Below are positions 6,308-7,738 of a DNA stretch of 7,738 bases, piece after piece. Position 1 is the stretch's first letter. The number at the start of each line of letters is the position of its first letter. The position numbers and the translations under genes were made by a program. The DNA is from Prevotella sp. CAG:1092 (GTDB lineage Bacteria; Bacteroidota; Bacteroidia; Bacteroidales; Bacteroidaceae), in the NCBI GenBank assembly GCA_000436915.1, contig HF993935.1, positions 1 through 7,738 of the forward strand, written 5' to 3'. Under the pieces are notes generated by a model that saw only the letters and a list, made by a program, of their open reading frames with translations, did not search any database and was not told where the DNA came from.

Positions 6308-7738
6308 ATGATATACCCACAGAATTTTGAGACAAAGATAGGATTTGACGAGATAAGAGATTTGCTCAAGCAGCGTTGCTTGTCTACCCTTGGCAAAGGA
6401 AAAGTCGATGATATGGCTTTTTCGTCCGATGCCGACGAGATAAAGGAATGGATTGAGCAAACTCGAGAGTTTAGGCACATTCAAGATGGTGCCGACGACT
6501 TTCCATTGCAATATTTCTTCGATGTCAGAGAGGCGATAAAGAGAATAAGACTTGAAAACACTCACTTGGAAGAAAGCGAGTTGTTCGACCTTCGTCGTTC
6601 GCTCCAAACCATCAACGATATAGTACGCTATCTAAATAGAGCTGAAGACAAAGGCGAAGATGTTGATCCAGCCCCGCTATATCCTGCATTATACCGACTA
6701 ACACAGGATGTTGCTACTTATCCGCAACTTGTTCAGGGCATCGACCAGATATTGGACAAGTTTGGTCATATACGCGACAATGCATCACCAGAACTTCTAA
6801 ACATCCGCAGGGAACTTGCACGTGCCGAGAGTTCGGTATCTAAAACTCTATATAGCATATTGCGCTCAGCTCAAAGCGAAGGTTTGGTTGACAAGGATGT
6901 GACACCGACATTGCGTGATGGCAGATTGGTGATACCTGTGATGCCTGGCATGAAACGCAAGATTAGCGGTATCGTTCATGATGAGAGTGCTACTGGTAAA
7001 ACTGTCTTCATAGAGCCTTCTGAGGTTGTAGAGGCAAACAACAGAATCCGCGAACTTGAGAGCGAAGAGCGTCATGAGATAATACGCATCCTCACCACCT
7101 TTACTAATAAGGTGCGTCCCCACTCTCGCGACATTTTGGAGTCATACTCCTTCCTTGCAACAATAGATTTTATCCGTGCTAAGGCAGAGTTGGCAAAACT
7201 AACGAAAGCTATTGAGCCAGAAATCACAGACAAGCCACATGTTGACTGGATACAATCGCGACACCCTTTGTTACAACTATCGCTTGAGAAACAAGGAAAG
7301 AAGGTGGTGCCTCTCGACATCATCCTCAACAAGGATAAACATATTCTGATAATCTCTGGGCCTAATGCTGGAGGTAAGTCAGTGTGTCTCAAGACTGTAG
7401 GTTTGTTGCAATATATGGTGCAATGTGGACTAAGCATACCTGTTGGCGACAGGTCTACCGTTGGCATCTTCGATAATGTGATGATAGATATCGGCGACGA
7501 ACAAAGCTTGGAGAACGACCTTTCCACATATTCGAGCCATCTGCTGAATATGAAGAACATGATGCGTCAGGCTAACAACAAGACTATCATCTTGATAGAT
7601 GAGTTTGGTACTGGTACCGAGCCACAAATTGGCGGTGCTATTGCCGAGGCGGTATTGGAACAATTCTGCAACAAAGGAGCATGGGGAGTCATCACCACCC
7701 ACTACCAAAATCTAAAGCATTTCGCAGACTCCCACGAG
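6308..7738 (+). CDS. mutS2: Endonuclease MutS2 (N-terminal 477 residues; 3' end beyond window)
   Basis: The frame is open from the ATG at 6308 to the last base, giving 477 codons with no stop; full-length MutS2 is usually about 780-830 residues, so the rest lies outside. The opening MIYPQNFETKIGFDEIRDLL is typical of MutS2. Residues about 80-330 form the MutS-like core/clamp helices, including LRDGRLVIPV and ATGKTVFIEP. The ATPase domain shows Walker A GPNAGGKS (351-358), the signature-like DLSTYSSHL, Walker B ILIDEFGTGTEP with D431-E432, and the TTHY switch. The C-terminal KOW-like and Smr nuclease domains are not visible because of truncation. MutS2 was described as a suppressor of recombination; work in Bacillus subtilis also ties it to splitting collided ribosomes. 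It lacks the mismatch-recognition domain of MutS. It is divergent from pflA and has its own promoter. Confidence 0.95.
   Translation, partial: MIYPQNFETKIGFDEIRDLLKQRCLSTLGKGKVDDMAFSSDADEIKEWIEQTREFRHIQDGADDFPLQYFFDVREAIKRIRLENTHLEESELFDLRRSLQTINDIVRYLNRAEDKGEDVDPAPLYPALYRLTQDVATYPQLVQGIDQILDKFGHIRDNASPELLNIRRELARAESSVSKTLYSILRSAQSEGLVDKDVTPTLRDGRLVIPVMPGMKRKISGIVHDESATGKTVFIEPSEVVEANNRIRELESEERHEIIRILTTFTNKVRPHSRDILESYSFLATIDFIRAKAELAKLTKAIEPEITDKPHVDWIQSRHPLLQLSLEKQGKKVVPLDIILNKDKHILIISGPNAGGKSVCLKTVGLLQYMVQCGLSIPVGDRSTVGIFDNVMIDIGDEQSLENDLSTYSSHLLNMKNMMRQANNKTIILIDEFGTGTEPQIGGAIAEAVLEQFCNKGAWGVITTHYQNLKHFADSHE

Noticed and set aside
7072..7560. 162-codon open frame on the minus strand
   Set aside because: It lies wholly opposite mutS2, whose ATPase motifs on the plus strand are unmistakable; the minus-strand translation has no recognisable domain.

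Overview
The window looks like chromosomal DNA from a Bacteroidota bacterium, most likely of the Bacteroidales (Prevotella/Bacteroides-like). Three things support this: moderately AT-rich coding sequence, TAnnTTTG-type promoter boxes just upstream of two genes with little Shine-Dalgarno signal, and protein variants typical of that group. These variants are a LtaS-like sulfatase-fold enzyme, a cyclophilin with a Gln-rich insertion, and a MutS2 of the 'MIYPQNFE' type. The genus is inference; no rRNA or tRNA is present to settle it.

Layout. (1) 1-1980 (+): an AAA+ ATPase preceded by three winged-helix-like modules, probably cut at its 5' end by the window edge. (2) 1981-2174: a 194-base gap holding a hairpin with a perfect 11-bp arm (likely terminator) and a Bacteroidota-type promoter. 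(3) 2175-5467 (+): a probable three-gene operon with gaps of 25 and 4 bases. It encodes a five-TM LTA-synthase-family phosphoglycerol/phosphoethanolamine transferase, the tRNA t6A37 methyltransferase TrmO, and a cyclophilin-type prolyl isomerase. (4) 5448-5479: a hairpin overlapping the isomerase stop codon that probably serves as a shared terminator for convergent transcription. (5) 5486-6214 (-): pyruvate formate-lyase activating enzyme, with no pflB beside it. (6) 6215-6307: a short divergent intergenic region with a promoter for mutS2. (7) 6308-7738 (+): the first 477 codons of mutS2, running off the right edge.

Most of the window is housekeeping: tRNA modification, protein folding, anaerobic metabolism and ribosome rescue/DNA maintenance. 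The genes do not form an obvious single pathway. I found no CRISPR array, insertion sequence, tRNA or rRNA gene, and no convincing multi-gene novel system. The points most worth a second look are the wHTH-AAA+ ATPase with its duplicated N-terminal modules, the LtaS-like enzyme in a presumed Gram-negative, and the insertion inside the cyclophilin fold.
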